Positions 48,136 through 61,551 of a stretch of DNA of 64,000 nt are shown in pieces; positions within the stretch are counted from its first letter, which is position 1; each line of letters begins with the position of its first letter. Below the pieces are notes generated by a model. That model did no database searches. It had not been told where the DNA came from and was given only the letters and a program-made list of their open reading frames with translations. This stretch comes from Urechis unicinctus (Eukaryota; Annelida; Polychaeta; Xenopneusta; Urechidae). The position numbers were made by a program, and so were the translations under genes. The stretch spans positions 1,688,504-1,752,503 of the forward strand of contig CM067349.1 in NCBI GenBank assembly GCA_034190875.2, given 5' to 3'.

Positions 48136-50192
48136 ATTCCCACGAATACAAACCATACTCAAAGCCAAATTCCCACACGATCTTATCTGATTGCCGCATA
48201 TCACTTCACCATTGATCTTTTGATCATTATAATTCATTCGTTTGCGATGTGTGTTCAAATTATGTATTCACGCTATCAGTGAATCAATAAGTCAATATGT
48301 ATGTTCTACTCAAGTGTATTAATTGCCTCATATGAATGCGAAAGTATATAGCAATTCCTGATATTTAGAAAGCCCTGTTGCCACGCAGCGTTTGTCGGAG
48401 GGTACATCCCTAATCCACACGCATATATCTAAGGTAAGTAGTTGCTTTACTGTTGCCTTCTGGTTCTCGTTGTACATGTTATTGCGGCATTAAAGGTGAT
48501 ATTCAACTTCAATGTGACGGTTAACGTGAGTACACTACCTCTACATGAGATCATCCAGTTTATATATATATGAGGTAGGCTGTAAAACATGGTAATGATC
48601 ATGTGTAGAAAGCTTATATAATAATCATGTAAATTAGAATGCAGCTATTATCATATATATTGAGTTGATTTTACAACCATCACATGTAGACGGATGTTAT
48701 GATCCTGCCAAGTAGCCTAAGCCTAATGTTATTGATCGGACCAGCTGAATCCCTGATCAGCAGCTGCAATCTCCAACCAGCTGTCAGTTCACCATGAAAT
48801 TGTACTTATTTGTAAATCAAACCAATATATATGGTTCTCAATAAAGCACACATTCCAACCATGGACAGTTGTACAAACCGAAAGTGTTTGCATCAAATGA
48901 TAATCGCTTATAGCATGGTATCCGTGTTTAGAAGCCACAAGCTTCAAAATGGGTTTCCAGGAGCAGACTTCACAAGCAATGACTAGATATCCGTAAGTTA
49001 CTTTCCACCCTTACGTTGATATTCAGCAATGAATCTTGCAGAATGGCAATACAAACACCAAGTTACAAAGGTTCTTCATTTCCAGACTTCTCTACACCGC
49101 ATAACCTATCCCTCCTGTGAGGTTACCAGGTAATTAGATTTTAAGACCCGAATCAAGTTGAAGGGACTAAGTACTCTATGGTTGAACAGTACGCTGCAGT
49201 AAATCAATCGCTGGCCAACTTAGCGCTAATGAAGGCCGACGGAGTCACTTGATCAGTATATACAGCCTGTGTTAATGGATGAGCGAGGTACCTTGAGGGT
49301 AAACGTGTTTGATGATCACCTTTAAGTATTCACACAGCAATAATACGTGATAATTATATCATGAAAACTATGTATAGCAATCTTGTGCTCTATCGTGTAG
49401 ATTAGATAGCGACTCATCGGTGTAATGAGCTTATATTTAATTGCCACACAGTCATTTTTGGACTGGAACACCTCGTGTTAACGATTGCTGCTGAGAGACG
49501 GGCAAATCCTTCTTGACTAGCTCGTGACAAAAGATACGGCTTGTAGCAAAAACACACATGAAGTTCAAAGTGATACCAGTGTGTTTTTTCAATAATATTG
49601 AATGCCGCCTTGCAGGAAATGATTTCCATTCATTAACTCACTCTTATACCACGAAAGCTGCCCGTATGTACGATCTGGGGCGTCGGCAGTGAAAGTAGCT
49701 TAATTCAATATTGGCGGATATTGACCTCAGATGATTTATGAAAGTATTTTAATAGCGAATATCATTGATTATTGTTAAGAGGAAAGGGTTTTTAGTTAAC
49801 CTGCTCCATCAATAACCATGTCTGTTCACACTATAGTTCAATTAAAGTTCGGAAATACAGCAATACAAACAGCATCATAGCCAAGAATTGTGTTACCTCT
49901 TTTAAAAGATGGACATAAAGGGGATACAAAACTATAAAACTATAAAACTACAAAGACCACTGAGACGCCACAGAAAGCAATGCCATTATTTCGCGTATTT
50001 GAGAGAGTAGCAAACATGAGATCTGTAGCAGCCACATAGTGCTCATGACAGGTTTGGAAGGTCATCATTCTCTCTAGCTGATGAAGGTAAGTAAGTATAC
50101 TGTTTAACGACATACCACACTACATGCGTTATATGGTGCTAATACAGCCGTTGTTGCTTGGGCATAGTGGGAATGGGAGTAGAAGAAGACGG
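48136..50192 (+). repeat. Tandem duplication, 2.06-kb unit 1
   Basis: The unit starts at ATTCCCACGAATACAAACC and ends at GAAGAAGACGG, where the second copy begins at once with the same start. It contains an R2 segment (49035-49770). No protein-coding gene is seen. Confidence 0.93.
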
Positions 50193-52303
50193 ATTCCCAC
50201 GAATACAAACCATACTCAAAGCCAAATTCCCACACGATCTTATCTGATTGCCGCATATCACTTCACCATTGATCTTTTGATCATTATAATTCATTCGTTT
50301 GCGATGTGTGTTTCAAATTATGTATTCACGCTATCAGTGAATCAATAAGTCAATATGTATGTTCTACTCAAGTGTATTAATTGCCTCATATGAATGCGAA
50401 AGTATATAGCAATTCCTGATATTTAGAAAGCCCTGTTGCCACGCAGCGTTTGTCGAAGGGTACATCCCTAATCTACAAGCATATATCTAAGGTAAGTAGT
50501 TGCTTTACTGTTGCCTTCTGGTTCTTGTTGTACATGTTATTGCGGCATTAAAGGTGATATTCATCTTCAATGTGACGGTGAACGTGAGTACACTACCTCT
50601 ACATGAGATCATCCAGTTTATATATATATGAGGTAGGCTGTAAAACATGGTAATGATCATGTGTAGAAAGCTTATATAATAATCATGTAAATTAGAATGC
50701 ATCTATGATCATATATATTTGGTTGATATTACAACCATCACATGTAGACGGATGTTATGATCCTGCCTAGTAGCCTAATGTTATTGATCGGACCAGCTGA
50801 ATCCCTGATCAGCAGCTGCAATCTCCAACCAGCTGTCAGTTCACCATGAAATTGTACTTATTTGTAAATCAAACCAATATATATGGTTCTCAATAAAGCA
50901 CACATTCCAACCATGGTAGCTGTACAAACCGAAAGTGTTTGCATCAAATGATAATCGCATATAGCATGGTATCCGTGTTTAGAAGCCACAAGCTTCAAAT
51001 GGGTTTCCAGGAGCAGACTTCACAAAGCAATGACTAGATATCCGTAAGTTACTTTCCACCCTTACGTTGATATTGCAGAATGGCAATACAAACACCAAGT
51101 TACAAGGGTTCTTCATTTCCAGACTTCTCTACACCGCATAACCTATCCCTCCTGTGAGGTTACCAGGTAATTAGATTTTAAGACCCGAATCAAGTTGAAG
51201 GGACTAAGTACTCTATGGTTGAACAGTACGCTGCAGTAAATCAATCGCTGGCCAACTTAGCGCTAATGAAGGCCGACGGAGTCACTTGATCAGTATATAC
51301 AGCCTGTGTTAATGGATGAGCGAGGTACCTTGAGGGTAAACGTGTTTGATGATCACCTTTAATTATTCACACAGCAATAATACGTGATAATTATATCATG
51401 AAAACAATGCATAACAATCTTGTGCTCTATCGTGTAGATTAGATAGCGACTCATCGGTGTAATGAGCTTATATTTAATTGCCACACAGTCATTTTTGGAC
51501 TGGAACACCTCGTGTTAACGATTGCTGCTGAGAGACGGGCAAATCCTTCTTGACTAGCTCGTGACAAAAGATACGGCTTGTAACAAAACACACATGAAGT
51601 TCAAGGTGATACCAGTGTGTTTTTTCAATAATATTGAATGCCGCCTTGCAGGAAATGATTTCCATTCATAAACTCACTCTTATACCACAACAGCTGCCCG
51701 TGTGTACGATCTGGGGCGTCGGCAGTGAGCTTAGCTTAATTCAATATTTCGGATATTGACCTCAGATGATTTATGACCTCGAGATTGATTATTTAGAAGA
51801 AAGGGTTTTTAGTTAACCTGCTCCATCAAAGAACTGCTTGTCTGTTCACCACTATTGTTCAATTAAAGGTGCTGGTTTCGGAAATACAGCATTCATAACA
51901 ACCAGATAAATCCTACTATTTTCCGACTAGCCTTTATCAAGACTCTGAGAGCCATCTACTCCTTCCACAAAAGCATACTTAAAAGATGGAAGCATAAAGG
52001 GGTAATACAAATGACATGGATAAAACTATAAAACTACAAAGACCACTGAGACGCCACAGAAAGCAAATGCCATTATTTCGCGTATTTGAGAGAGTATTTG
52101 AGAGGCACATGCGTGATGCGATAGAATTGGGATCTGCAGCAGCCACATAGTGCTCATGACAGGTTTGGAAGGTCATCATTCTCTCTAGCTGATGAAAGTA
52201 AGTAAGTATACTGTTTAACGACATACCAGCACTCATGCGTTATATGGTGCTAATACAGCCGTTTGTTGTTGGGCATAGTGGGAATGGGAGTAGAAGAAGA
52301 CGG
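50193..52303 (+). repeat. Tandem duplication, 2.11-kb unit 2
   Basis: Nearly identical to the unit at 48136-50192, with scattered substitutions and small indels. The largest differences lie near 51740-52010. It ends at the same GAAGAAGACGG, after which a different sequence and a TA array follow. Confidence 0.93.
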
Positions 52304-52319
52304 CGATTTACAGCCCAAC

Positions 52320-52355
52320 AAGTATATATGTATATGATATATATAGATATATATA

Positions 52356-52404
<49 letters not shown>

Positions 52405-52489
52405 TATCTCTATATAGATAGAGATATATATCTATATATATATATATATTATATATATCTATATATATCTATCTATATATATATATATA

Positions 52490-52545
<56 letters not shown>
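52320..52545 (+). repeat. TA/TAGA array at the left border of the 7-kb duplication
   Basis: TATA with TAGATATCTC interruptions, ending at TATATAGGGCCC. The second 7-kb unit starts with the same TATATAGGGCCC but lacks the array. Confidence 0.95.
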
Positions 52546-53074
52546 TAGGGCCCATTCGCGACAGATGGTGATAGAGATGCAGCCTGCATTGATTTGCATT
52601 CAATGTCTACAACGTCGCATTGACAATTTGGTTGTCAGAAACTATTAACTATTAAACAAATTAGTAAACAAAATCCTCAATTGAATATAAATAATGCATG
52701 ACGAAAGAGCGATAACAATTGATACTTGTGACTATCTGGCTAGCCGACTATCCTTATCCTTTTGAACCCGAATGCGAGTTAAAATTTTCACCCAATAGAA
52801 TGATTGACTAATTCAATCTACGCAAAGATGTGTCGTGGATCATTTGCGTATGTGGTCCAGACAAGAGCCAAACAGCAATCATCTATTGGAATAACATGAT
52901 CCGTTGTGACAGATATACCTATACCACCAATCAGTGTTCCGTGTTCAATACGTCCATAAATAGACCATAATCCCTTCCCACACAATCACGTTGTTTAGGG
53001 ATTTGGGACTTAATTATTATTACGTCGTCGTGCCATTACATGCACTCAATCTGGCATTATGCTGTTATTTGCAG

Positions 53075-53350
53075 GAAATGCAACACCACAGCTCTTGGCC
53101 ACCACTTCATGTGTACTCTGCAGGAAGGCAAACACGCCGACCATAACGCGCGCCGCGATAAACAGGGTCACGCATCCGGGGTGAGAAATGATGAAATGGA
53201 CGGGCAGGAAAACGACTAAATAAGTTGTCCATTAACTTTATGTGTCCTTGACCAATAAGCAAACGCACGGTGGAAATTTGTGTCCGCACATCTGCTTATA
53301 GTTATTCAACCTTAAGGAACCATCTATATTTGAAAAGCTAGCGACCAAAT
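53075..53350 (+). repeat. R2 tail segment
   Basis: Aligns with 27275-27520 (AGCTCTTGGCCAC, ATGTGTCCTTGA.CAATAAGCAAA) and is repeated at 60070-60365 as part of the 7-kb duplication. Confidence 0.7.
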
Positions 53351-54576
53351 TCATCAAAGCGACGAGCAACTAAGAGTAAGAGAACCCTCCCCCATTGTTG
53401 GCTCACAACGGATTTGAGAAACCGAGGAAACAGCACAGTGTTCTTTGTCAGTGAATTGTCCAGCAATCCAATTGAAATAGAGAGCAACGACTTGTATCTG
53501 CCAGCTACACATATTACAATGGAATCCCGAAAGTGGCAGTCAATATTGCGGCAATGGAAATGATAAGAGCCGTAAAAATGTTCATTGATGATCTAATGGG
53601 CCTAAGCTACCAACTGCTGTAGAAAGGCGTTTACCCATCAAAGGGGGTCATAGTTCATCATGGCGGGCTGATGATTACTTCAGGAAATTATCCCTCGTTA
53701 AATGTTTCTGTCCCTCTGAATATATAAATAACTGGCAATAATGTCAAATAACGCCTGACTAGCAAGTAAATGTCACATCGCGGCTGGAGTGACTAGCTAG
53801 TAAAGAGCAGTAAAATAGTCAATTACGTTTCATTAACACGGAGTAAGTGATTTACTCATAATAATACCTGTAATTATCTTGGAAGACCATGACATGTTAA
53901 TGAATCCACGGTGCATTATACATCCATGACCTGTCACGCCTAACGCAGTGATAACTAGTCCCATGATTTACTCTTTCGTTATGTTCTATTGTACTAATGG
54001 AGAGCATACAATAATGCGGTTTTTGGACGGTGCACCCCAAGGGGCACTGTCCTAAGTATGCACAACTGATTTCAAATCTACAAACCAAACTACAGCAATA
54101 CAGCTTTCTGCATTGAAGCAAATAGTGCAGTTTGCATGGCAAATTGAATACCCTTCCAAAATTCCAATAATATGATAAAATATACATTTAGCATATTTTG
54201 ATTATTGAACCCGCCGTTCCGCTTGAGTGGTTACAATCTCTACAAACCAATCACCTAACAGGAAATTGATCTGGTCGCCAGACGAAAAATGAATAAAAGA
54301 TTCATCTGAAAACTTTATGTGCGTGTTACCAAAACAAAAAGAAAATGCAAGTGTATGCTTTTGTTTAAAGGACATGTGTAAAAAGCTACAAATTGATAAC
54401 CAGCACTTTCAGTGCTTTGAGTTTTAGTGTTTTAAATAACAGCACTCGTATTCATCACGAATTGAGCTATGAGGACGGGTCACTCGTTCGCGATAGGAGT
54501 ACTTGTTGGTCTTATCGTCTGTGATGTTGACGTAGTTCCGACGTTCTGTGACCGCAAACGTGGCGAATCGCATGTT

Positions 54577-54711
54577 CACTGGACCCGCCAGCACAATGAT
54601 GCTATGACATCTCTGGATCAGTCAGCACAATGATGCTATGACGGCACTGGACCCGCCACACAATGATGCTATGACGTCACTGGACCCGCCAGCACAATGA
54701 TGCTATGACGT
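54577..54711 (+). repeat. 34-bp minisatellite (4 copies)
   Basis: Four copies of a unit with CACTGGACCCGCCAGCACAA and TGATGCTATGACGT. A perfect TGACGTCA forms at one junction between copies (54672-54679). Confidence 0.95.
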
Positions 54712-56681
54712 CTACAGTCCCATAAGACGTATGAGGAAGGGTTATTGAGTGTTAACTTCTTGTTCCTCTAATCAGATCGTAGATTTCTGTCGTCATCCTG
54801 TATACTTTCTGCGATTCAAGAGACTTCCATTATTTACATCTTTCATTTATCATAGGTGTGATGTTGACACTGGCGCATGTTATCATATTAAGCCATAGTC
54901 TGACAGTCCTTGGAGAAATTTAAGTTATACTTTCGAGATATTGTAGCCATTTATCATTAAAGCCATGATAGTTGGTGCATTCCAGTGGAACTGCAAGTGT
55001 CCCAGTGTATTTTCGCAATATTGGCAATCACTGCAGCATTATCACTCCACTAAGCGAGAAATATTACGCGTATATTAATGAATACAAGAAGTCAAGCGAG
55101 ATTTTAAGCAGACAATAAATAATCCATCGGGACACAAAGCTTGCGCTTACAAGTGATATAATGAAGTTATACTGCTGGCCAGGAGTATTGATTACTCATT
55201 ATAAACCATTCATAAAGATGCATGGGTATATAGGTAGATCTTGGGAAACTCTAACTTTATGCTATATCAGTGTTAGCACTTTTATAACCTGTGAGGCAAT
55301 AAGCTTGTCTAGTAAACAGTGCCTTATATCATCTAGCATTATCTCAGCTCTTGCATGATGCAAGCAGTAAACCATGATTAGCTTCGCTGAATCTGAATCA
55401 TAGAGCACTAGTGATTTATCGACTCCTCCCTTGCCATCTTAACGACATCTTCCCCAGAGCACTGTCCCTCGCCCAGCAATGACACCACTCTTCACCAACA
55501 TCTCATTGCTTACCTTATCCATTCCCCAGTAATTACATAACTCCGTTCTTCAATCAGCTCTTACGAACATCCCCCGCATCCCACTTATTACATTTTCCCA
55601 AATAATCTACAGATTATGTATTCCGCCTAACATTATGCCAATCCAACTATCTAGTTGTCCAACCTAACCCATAACAGAATGCATATTGACAATGTAAAGG
55701 TCAATTGTTCTGAGAATTCACCATATTGGTAATAAGACACTGTCCAAAAACCCACTGCTAATCATGTTTATCACGCCACGATAATTTGTCGGCTCACACG
55801 GCTGGTTATTATGTTTTGATACGAATAATGGTGAAAGTATGTAAAGATGCTCGACATGCCATGTGTCACTGATTGGGACTGAGAATAAGCCCTTGTGTCA
55901 AACACGAATACACTAAGCCATCGGGAAATTCATACCTAGATGCTGGAATTTCTGTATCTTGAATGGAGAATTTGGTAACTTTCCCGTCATTTTGTAGCCT
56001 AGGGGTCTTTAATCTTTTGCCAAATAACAAACTGTACCTCCATTTTGGGGACATTCCTGGATTGGCAGAAATGAGATACAAACAATTCAAGGGGTCTATT
56101 ATGAGAAAAAAGCAAGATTTGCCAAGCAGTGACTGTTACTATACGATAGCTTCACAGGGCTTATGTTTGCGGTGAATGTGTGTGAAAAAAGTACATAATG
56201 CAACGGCAGCTGCTTAGCATCGGGAACTGAGCGATTGTGATCTAGTATGTGTGTGTGTCGTTGGAAAGATGCATCGATAATTTCCCTAATAAAAATAATA
56301 GCACACAGCAATAACCTCATTCATCTGATCAGATGCGTTCATAATTGTGATGTTTCCAGTGCTTATTGAGGACAGTGAACATCATAATGAACAGATTATT
56401 GCCAACAGTGACCCAGTAAAGAAAGCGTTGATAATACTGTAAGAATCACAGATAAGCCGTGAGAAAACACCGATAGTAACTCGATGTTTGCAGGGATGAG
56501 TTTACTGTTGCAAAGGAAGCCACAACGGATGACACCTATAAAAGAGAGAGGCATGAAAGCAAACATATGAGTGTTAAGTACAATGGGGTGGGATTCGAAG
56601 GCAATTTACAAATGTGACAATAAAGCACGGACAAGACGAAGAAGCGGATAGAGGTGAGATAAGAAGACCCAGATAGACGTG

Positions 56682-57124
56682 TGACGTCGTACGTGACTTC
56701 GTACGTACGTATGTGTCCTACCCTCACGTACTCGGTACCCCTCTCGTACGTGTCCACCTCACGTACGTGTCCACCCTCCGTACGTGTCAATGTGTCCACC
56801 ACCTTACGTGTCCACCCCTCTGACGTAAGTGTGTACCTGTTCCCACCCCTCACGTTGCCCACCCCTTACGTGTTCCACCCCTCACGTACGTAATCTACTT
56901 CTCAACTTACGTATTGTATGTTCCACCCCTCACGTACGTGTCCTCCCGTCACGTGTCCACTTCTCATGTACGTGTCCACCCCTCACACGTGTCCACCCCT
57001 CACTTACGTGAACCTGTCGACACCCCTCACGTACGTGTCCACTTCTCACTTACGTGTCCACCCCTCACGTACGTTTCCTCCCCTTACGTACGTGTCCAAC
57101 CCTCACGTACGTGTCCACGACCTT
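56682..57124 (+). repeat. 19-bp minisatellite (about 22 imperfect copies)
   Basis: Units of CACGTACGTGTCCACCCCT with many variants. The ten-base CACGTACGTG is a perfect palindrome. Open frames here (for example SRTCPPLTYVS repeats) are produced by the array. Confidence 0.95.
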
Positions 57125-60069
57125 ATGTAACAATGTGCAACTTGGCTCGTTGGGCGAGGCAGCACGTTGTATGGAAGAATAGCCTAAGCAAAGCGATACC
57201 CAACAATTGTGCAGTTTCATTCGTTATAAATCGGTGTTTTCACAAAGAACATGATCAAACAAGAATGCGTACAAAATAGTTGATAATCTGAACGATAATG
57301 CCGTTTCTTGAACGAGGCTTATTTCTATAATGACACTATATGAGCAGCAATAATAAATTGCAATAATATTGCTGACCAGGACTGGTGGCCACTATGTCAC
57401 TGAGCCTTGTTCCGTGTCCACATCTGACCGTGCTCTTTCAAAGCAATCACATCACTTCAGGATTTGGTGTCAAGAGCACAATCTTATCAATGCCAATTTT
57501 ATCTAGCAAAGTAAGACTTGGTCACCCTGGCATTTGACATGCTTACCCCATAGGGAAGGAGCACTCACCCACACTAGAATATACACGATTGGGCCATGCT
57601 AAGTTCGTGATTGTTTTGTGACCATAGTGAAAATGTTCTTAGATGCGGCGGCTGGGGCGGCTGCGGCTGTGGCGTCCGGAAATGCACAAAACAATGGTTA
57701 TGTCTATCTCCAACATTTATTCCGATGCATTGAACGATCCAAGAACACTGGTGCACCCATTCTACACAATAATGAACACACATTCAGCGCAGGTCAGGGT
57801 GCCAATGATGTCAAAAATATATGTATGTTTTTATTAGAGGGAAATAAATAAGGGTTATGAATAGAATCCCTAAGTCGATTGATCAAAGACAAGGAGTTAA
57901 ATTCGTATAACGACGGGACGAACAGTTCCGTAATCTGCAGATGCCACAGCCGGGGCGCCATAAAAATATTCTATTGTTCACCAATGACGCATGTTAAAGA
58001 TCAAACGTGAAACAAAACAAAACCAACTTAACCATTGGCATCACATGCTCAAATCTTATGAATTCCTAAACTTATAATAAGAAGCAGCTATTTAAAATGA
58101 TTTTCCGATGATACAATAACAACTATGCTGGGGGCATGACTAGCCATGAAATCCCCTATCATACTTAAGCCACAAGTCCTATATGTTTATGTACCGTGTA
58201 TACCTGTTAATTATTCATCGAACTAGTCATTTACCTGAGATAATCACTTACTTTTAATGTGTCAGTCACCTCGGTACAGTGAAGCATAATTCACCCCAGC
58301 CGCCATGTGCCATTGAACTACCAATCAATAAACGTCTGGGTGGGCATCACGGCAAATGTATTGACATTGTACAATGATTCAACCCTAACCCTCAAGGAGC
58401 AAGCAGACTACACCACAGCAGGTCTCAAGCGGCTCATTATCCATTAAATCAATACTCTTTCTGTACCATTGTCGTCTTATTTTGCTGCTACAATGTCTCT
58501 TTCTGGTATTGTGTGCAATCACTATATTATTACGTGTTGAGGTAACGTCATACATATTGCGCATGCATAAAGTCAAGCCAACTACTTGAACCATCAACGT
58601 CGTCGTTGTATGGAATCGTTTTTTACTGTATTTGTATTGAAGTGGCATGCAATAATAAATAACATAACAAGAAAATACATAGACACAAGCCGTCCATTGT
58701 GCTTGTTTAAAGGAAACGTTCATTAGCTTACGAGTTCCCCAACGTGAGCTTTTGTGTCCAAACAGAGCTTTGAATAATAATGTAACTATAAAACGCCAAT
58801 AATTCATGAGCACCGAGGTGATTGTCAAAGCTTTTTTAGTGAGGAGAAGTGTGTGTATGTTTTCATAATACCATAAGTTTTAAGTAATGGCGAGATTAAA
58901 AATGAATGTGAATGTATTTGCTAATTCCGCAACGTTCACAACAATAACAAATCAAACTGAAGATGTTTGGCCGTTAGGTAATCATGATTGTGCTCCATTA
59001 ACCATTGGCCGTCTACTGCAATGGTCTAATCTCTACGTCATTTATGGCTATGATATATCTACGTTCGCGCGTTCATAAACTTGGTTTGTGAGGAGCTCTT
59101 CATTATCTAATTAAAGGTGGCTATGTAGTATTCTTGCGCTTTTATTTACAATTGCGTAGTTTGTGGTTTGCCTCAAAGGCTAAATGGAGGCAGCTGCTTT
59201 TGATCGCGCCCATTCCTATACTAAGATTTATTTTGCGAATGATATGAAATAAGATAAATCAGATCTTTAACTATATTATTAAGAACATATTATACAGGTT
59301 GCATAGAATATAATGCATCGAGCAAAATTTGCCGCCGCTGAAATATTTTATACCATGCTTACAGTCTAGCAGACACTCGTCAAGCATTTTCTGCACAATA
59401 GTAATTCTTGGTATTGCTTGTGCACAATCGACAATCTTCCCATTGTTCTTAGGGATTGTTAAGAGTCGTGTGTCAAAGAAGCCCCGAGATGACACACTCT
59501 TCACAACAATTCCCTAACATAAATATATAGGGCCCATTCGCGACAGATGGTGATAGAGATGCAGCCTGCATTAATTTGCATTCAATGTCTACAACGTCGA
59601 ATTGACAATTTGGTTGTCAGAAACTATTAACTATTAAGCAAATTATGTAAACAAAATCCTCAATTGAATATAAAGAATGCATGACGAAAGAGCGATAACT
59701 ATTGATACTTGTGACTATCTGGCTAGCCAACTATCCTTATCCTTTTGAACCCGAATGCGAGTTACAATTTTCACCCAATAGAATGATTGACTAATTCAAT
59801 CTACGCAAAGATGTGTCGTGGATCATTCGCGTATGTGGTCTAGACAAGAGCCAAACAGCAATCATCTATTGGAATAACATGATCCGTTGTGACAGATATA
59901 TCTATACCACCAATCAGTGTTCCGTGTTCAATACGTCCATAAATTGACCATAATCTCTTCCCACACAATCACGTTGTTTAGGGATTTGGGACTACGAATC
60001 CGAAATCTAATTATTATTACGTTATCGTGCCATTACATGCACTCAATGTTGCATTATGCTGTTATTTGC

Positions 60070-60365
60070 AGGAAATGCAACACCACAGCTCTTGGCCACC
60101 ACTTCATGTGTACTCTGCTGGAAGGCAAACACGCCGACCATAACGCCCGCCATAATTCCCTGCGATGAACAGGGTCTCGCATCCGGGGTGAGAAATGATG
60201 AAATGGACTGGCAGTAAAACGACTAGATAAGTTGTCCATTAACTTTATGTGTCCTTGACCAATAAGCAAACGCACGGTGGAAATTTGTGTCCGCACAACT
60301 GCTTATAATTATTCAACCTTAAGGAACCATCTATATTTGAAAAGCAAGCGACCAAATTCATCAAA
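60070..60365 (+). repeat. R2 tail segment, second copy
   Basis: Copy of 53075-53350 inside unit 2 of the 7-kb duplication. Confidence 0.7.
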
Positions 60366-61415
60366 GTGACGAGCAACTAAGAGTAAGAGCTCCTCATCTT
60401 ACCTCGCTTCCCCCACCCCTCCCCCAGTGTACAGTTTGTTGGCTCACAGCGGATTTGAGAAACCGAGGAAACAGCACAGTGTTCTTTGTCAGTGAATTGT
60501 CCAGCAATCCAATTGAAATATAGAGTAACGACTTGTATCTGCCAGCTACACATACAATGGAATCCCGAAAGTGGCAGTCAATATTGCGGCAATGGAAATG
60601 ATAAGAGCCGTAAAAATGTTCATTGATGATCTAATTGGCCTAAGCTACCAACTGCTGTAGAAAGGCGTTTACCTCGTCAAGGGGGTCAATAGTTCATCAT
60701 GGCGGCTGATGATTACTTCAGGAAATTATCCCTTGTTTAAATGTTTCTGTCCCTTGACTAAGAATATATAAATAACGCCTGGCAAGTAAATGTCACATCG
60801 CGGCTGGAGTGACTAGCTAGTAAAGAGCACATGGCAGCTGAAGTGATTTGCAAGTAAAGAGGCGCATGGCAGCTGAAGTGAATTACATTTCATTAGCACC
60901 GGAGTAAGTGATTTACTCATAAAATACCTGTAATTATCTTGGAAGACCATGACATGTTAATGAATCCACGGTGCATTATACATCCATGACCTGTCACGCC
61001 TAACGCAGTGATATCTAGTCCCATGATTTACTCTTTCGTTATGTTCTATTGTACTAATAGAGAGCATACAATAATGCGGTTTTTGGACGGTGCACCCCAA
61101 GGGGCACTGTCCTAAGTATGCACAACTGATTTCAAATCTACAAACCAAACTACAGCAATACAGCTTTCTGCATTGAGCAAATAGTTCAGTTTGCAATACT
61201 TAACTACACATGGCAAATTGAATACCCTTCCAAAATTCCAATTAAAATATAGTAAAAATTCATCAATTTAGCATATTTTGATAAATGCTGCTCGATGATA
61301 ACCGGCTAGGTATTCATGCGCAAACCGCCAATAGGAGTACTTGTTGGTCTTATCGTCTGTTGATGTTGACGTAGTTCCGACGTTCTGTGACCGCAAACGT
61401 GGCGAATCGCATGTT

Positions 61416-61551
61416 CACTGGACCCGCCAGCACAATGATGCTATGACATCTCTGGACCAGTCAGCACAATGATGCTATGACGGCACTGGACCCGCCAGCA
61501 CAATGATGCTATGACGTCACTGGACCCGCCAGCACAATGATGCTATGACGT
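61416..61551 (+). repeat. 34-bp minisatellite (4 copies), unit 2
   Basis: Exactly four 34-bp copies, matching 54577-54711 and again with one TGACGTCA at a junction (61512-61519). Confidence 0.95.

Larger units (their letters stand above)
52541..59522 (+). repeat. 7.0-kb tandem duplication, unit 1
   Basis: From ATATATAGGGCCCATTCGCG onward this unit is repeated at 59523. It contains an R2 tail segment (about 53075-53350), a 34-bp minisatellite and a 19-bp minisatellite. Unit 1 has about 300 bp (54200-54500) that unit 2 lacks. The part corresponding to 57290-59522 is not covered by the second copy within the window. I see no convincing gene; the longest frames (58385-58828 minus, 56914-57279 plus) have no family features or are repeat-driven. 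Confidence 0.93.

Noticed and set aside
55866-56090. Minus frame conserved at 62684-62902 (KVTKFSIQDTEIPASRYEFP)
   Set aside because: Conservation is explained by the recent 7-kb duplication, not by selection; no family recognised.
56914-57279. Pro/Thr/Val-rich repeat frames here and at 63503-63906
   Set aside because: Produced by the 19-bp minisatellite; array length and frame differ between the two duplicate units.
58385-58828. 147-residue open frame on -
   Set aside because: Composition is unremarkable for AT-rich random frames; no motif, and the second 7-kb unit does not reach it for comparison.
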